A stretch of 17,278 nt of DNA, from positions 13,891 through 31,168 of the forward strand of contig JAHBMJ010001397.1 of NCBI GenBank assembly GCA_018398765.1. Reading direction: 5' to 3'. A model generated the notes under the pieces. It did not search any database. It had not been told where the DNA came from and was given only the letters and a program-made list of their open reading frames with translations. The stretch comes from Chromera velia. Taxonomy: Eukaryota; Sar; Chromeraceae. The position numbers and the translations under genes were made by a program. Positions 16,683 to 17,278 of the stretch are shown one piece after another. How positions within the stretch are numbered: the stretch's first letter is position 1; every line of letters starts with the position of its first letter.

Positions 16683-17132
16683 TCACCGTGGTCTTGATAT
16701 ACAGTTAAGGACCCAACCGAGGGCTTCCCTGGCCACCCCCAGTGCAAAAGTAGGGCCCGCGAAAGTCCAAAAGACCACGGCACCTCCTGCAACTCTGAAG
16801 AGGGAGAAAGGCTCTTCCATCCGCAAATTCGTGAAAGACGCCGGTGAAAAAATTCCCTCCCCCCCTTTCCGTCGTGGAACCTCTCCCTCACAAGCCTCCT
16901 CCAAGGTCCCCAAATCCCCCTGCGCAAAGTCAACACGCGCACGCGAATCCCCTCCCACTCCGTCCACGCCGCACGATTGCGTCGTCTCAGAGGCCCCCCC
17001 TCTTCCCTCATGAGCCAAAGGGTCCCGGCAGGATGATGTCCTCTCGGCTCCTGCGTCTTCCCCCCCCGCACTGTCTGCTTCCCTCTCCCCCTCTCCCTTC
17101 GAAGCGACCGACGCGACGATCCATCCCATGTA
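16683..17132 (-). CDS. Possible terminal exon of an unknown protein (partial, minus strand)
   Basis: A minus-strand frame runs from a good acceptor (pyrimidine-rich tract, CTCTCCGCAG|TAC at 17133/17132) to a TGA at 16683-16685, about 149 codons. It begins YMGWIVASVASKGEGEREAD, is Glu/Gly/Ala-rich, and ends RVAGGAVVFWTFAGPTFALG followed by VAREALGWVLNC. No family is recognised. The region is GC-rich like the true exons here. However, a second minus frame (16658-17071) and a plus frame (16672-17013, rich in Ser, Pro and Lys) are also open over it, so strand and frame are uncertain. If real, the 5' exons lie in or beyond the (TC)n at the window end. Confidence 0.25.
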   Translation of the reverse strand, partial: YMGWIVASVASKGEGEREADSAGGEDAGAERTSSCRDPLAHEGRGGASETTQSCGVDGVGGDSRARVDFAQGDLGTLEEACEGEVPRRKGGEGIFSPASFTNLRMEEPFSLFRVAGGAVVFWTFAGPTFALGVAREALGWVLNCISRPR

Positions 17133-17238
17133 CTGCGGAGAGACAGAAAGACGGACAGAAAGACAGAAGCTTAGCACAAAAAGAAATGAAGAATTCAAAG
17201 CAAAGAAGCACAACGGAAGTGCAGCAGCTACCCTGCAT

Positions 17239-17242
17239 TCTC

Positions 17243-17278
<36 letters not shown>
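17239..17278. repeat. (TC)n microsatellite at window end
   Basis: About 20 CT units run to the last base, with a TCTCCC interruption near 17250. Confidence 0.95.

Overview
The window reads as nuclear DNA of a protist. Two genes carry spliceosomal GT-AG introns, open frames are embedded in AT-rich and simple-repeat-rich spacers, two proteins have eukaryotic signal peptides, and one gene is an alpha-arrestin, a eukaryote-only family. Gene spacing, TGCATGC motifs (an apicomplexan AP2-type word) and a possible signal-plus-transit leader on one enzyme would suit a photosynthetic alveolate such as a chromerid (Chromera-like). That placement is inference. The first bases are a 12-G run and the last ~40 are a (TC)n run, so the window may be a contig that broke at low-complexity sequence.

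Left third (1-5716). After ~900 bases of C/T- and G-rich low-complexity DNA there is an AT-rich stretch with a possible decayed copia-type gag relic (1106-1466). Two divergent secretory genes follow. A 175-residue Cys-rich secreted protein lies on the minus strand (2392-2919). A 551-residue secreted alpha/beta-hydrolase lies on the plus strand (3734-5716); one phase-0 intron interrupts it just before its catalytic His, and it ends in three eight-cysteine modules. The two share a near-identical end to their signal peptides and a roughly 815-base common upstream region, so they may be co-expressed.

Middle (5717-11340). This is mostly non-coding DNA with microsatellites and a 34-bp tandem repeat. 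It is followed by a two-exon Gfo/Idh/MocA-type NAD(P)-dependent oxidoreductase on the minus strand (8392-10647). The 996-base intron of that gene holds a large (CTTT)n tract. Joining the exons restores the Rossmann loop, the EKP motif and the C-terminal domain. A perfect 24-bp palindrome sits upstream of the gene.

Right third (11317-17278). A 38-bp minisatellite of about 31 units has internal segmental duplication and decaying edges, and a diverged copy of its left end lies about 2.1 kb away. AT-rich and GC-rich spacers follow, then a (TGCA)n palindrome cluster upstream of an intronless alpha-arrestin (14402-15721) that combines an N-myristoylation consensus with three C-terminal PPxY motifs. 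After an AT-rich, CTAG-dense spacer, the window ends with a doubtful minus-strand terminal exon (16683-17132) whose 5' part would lie in or beyond the (TC)n end. No rRNA, tRNA, CRISPR array or intact transposon was recognised.
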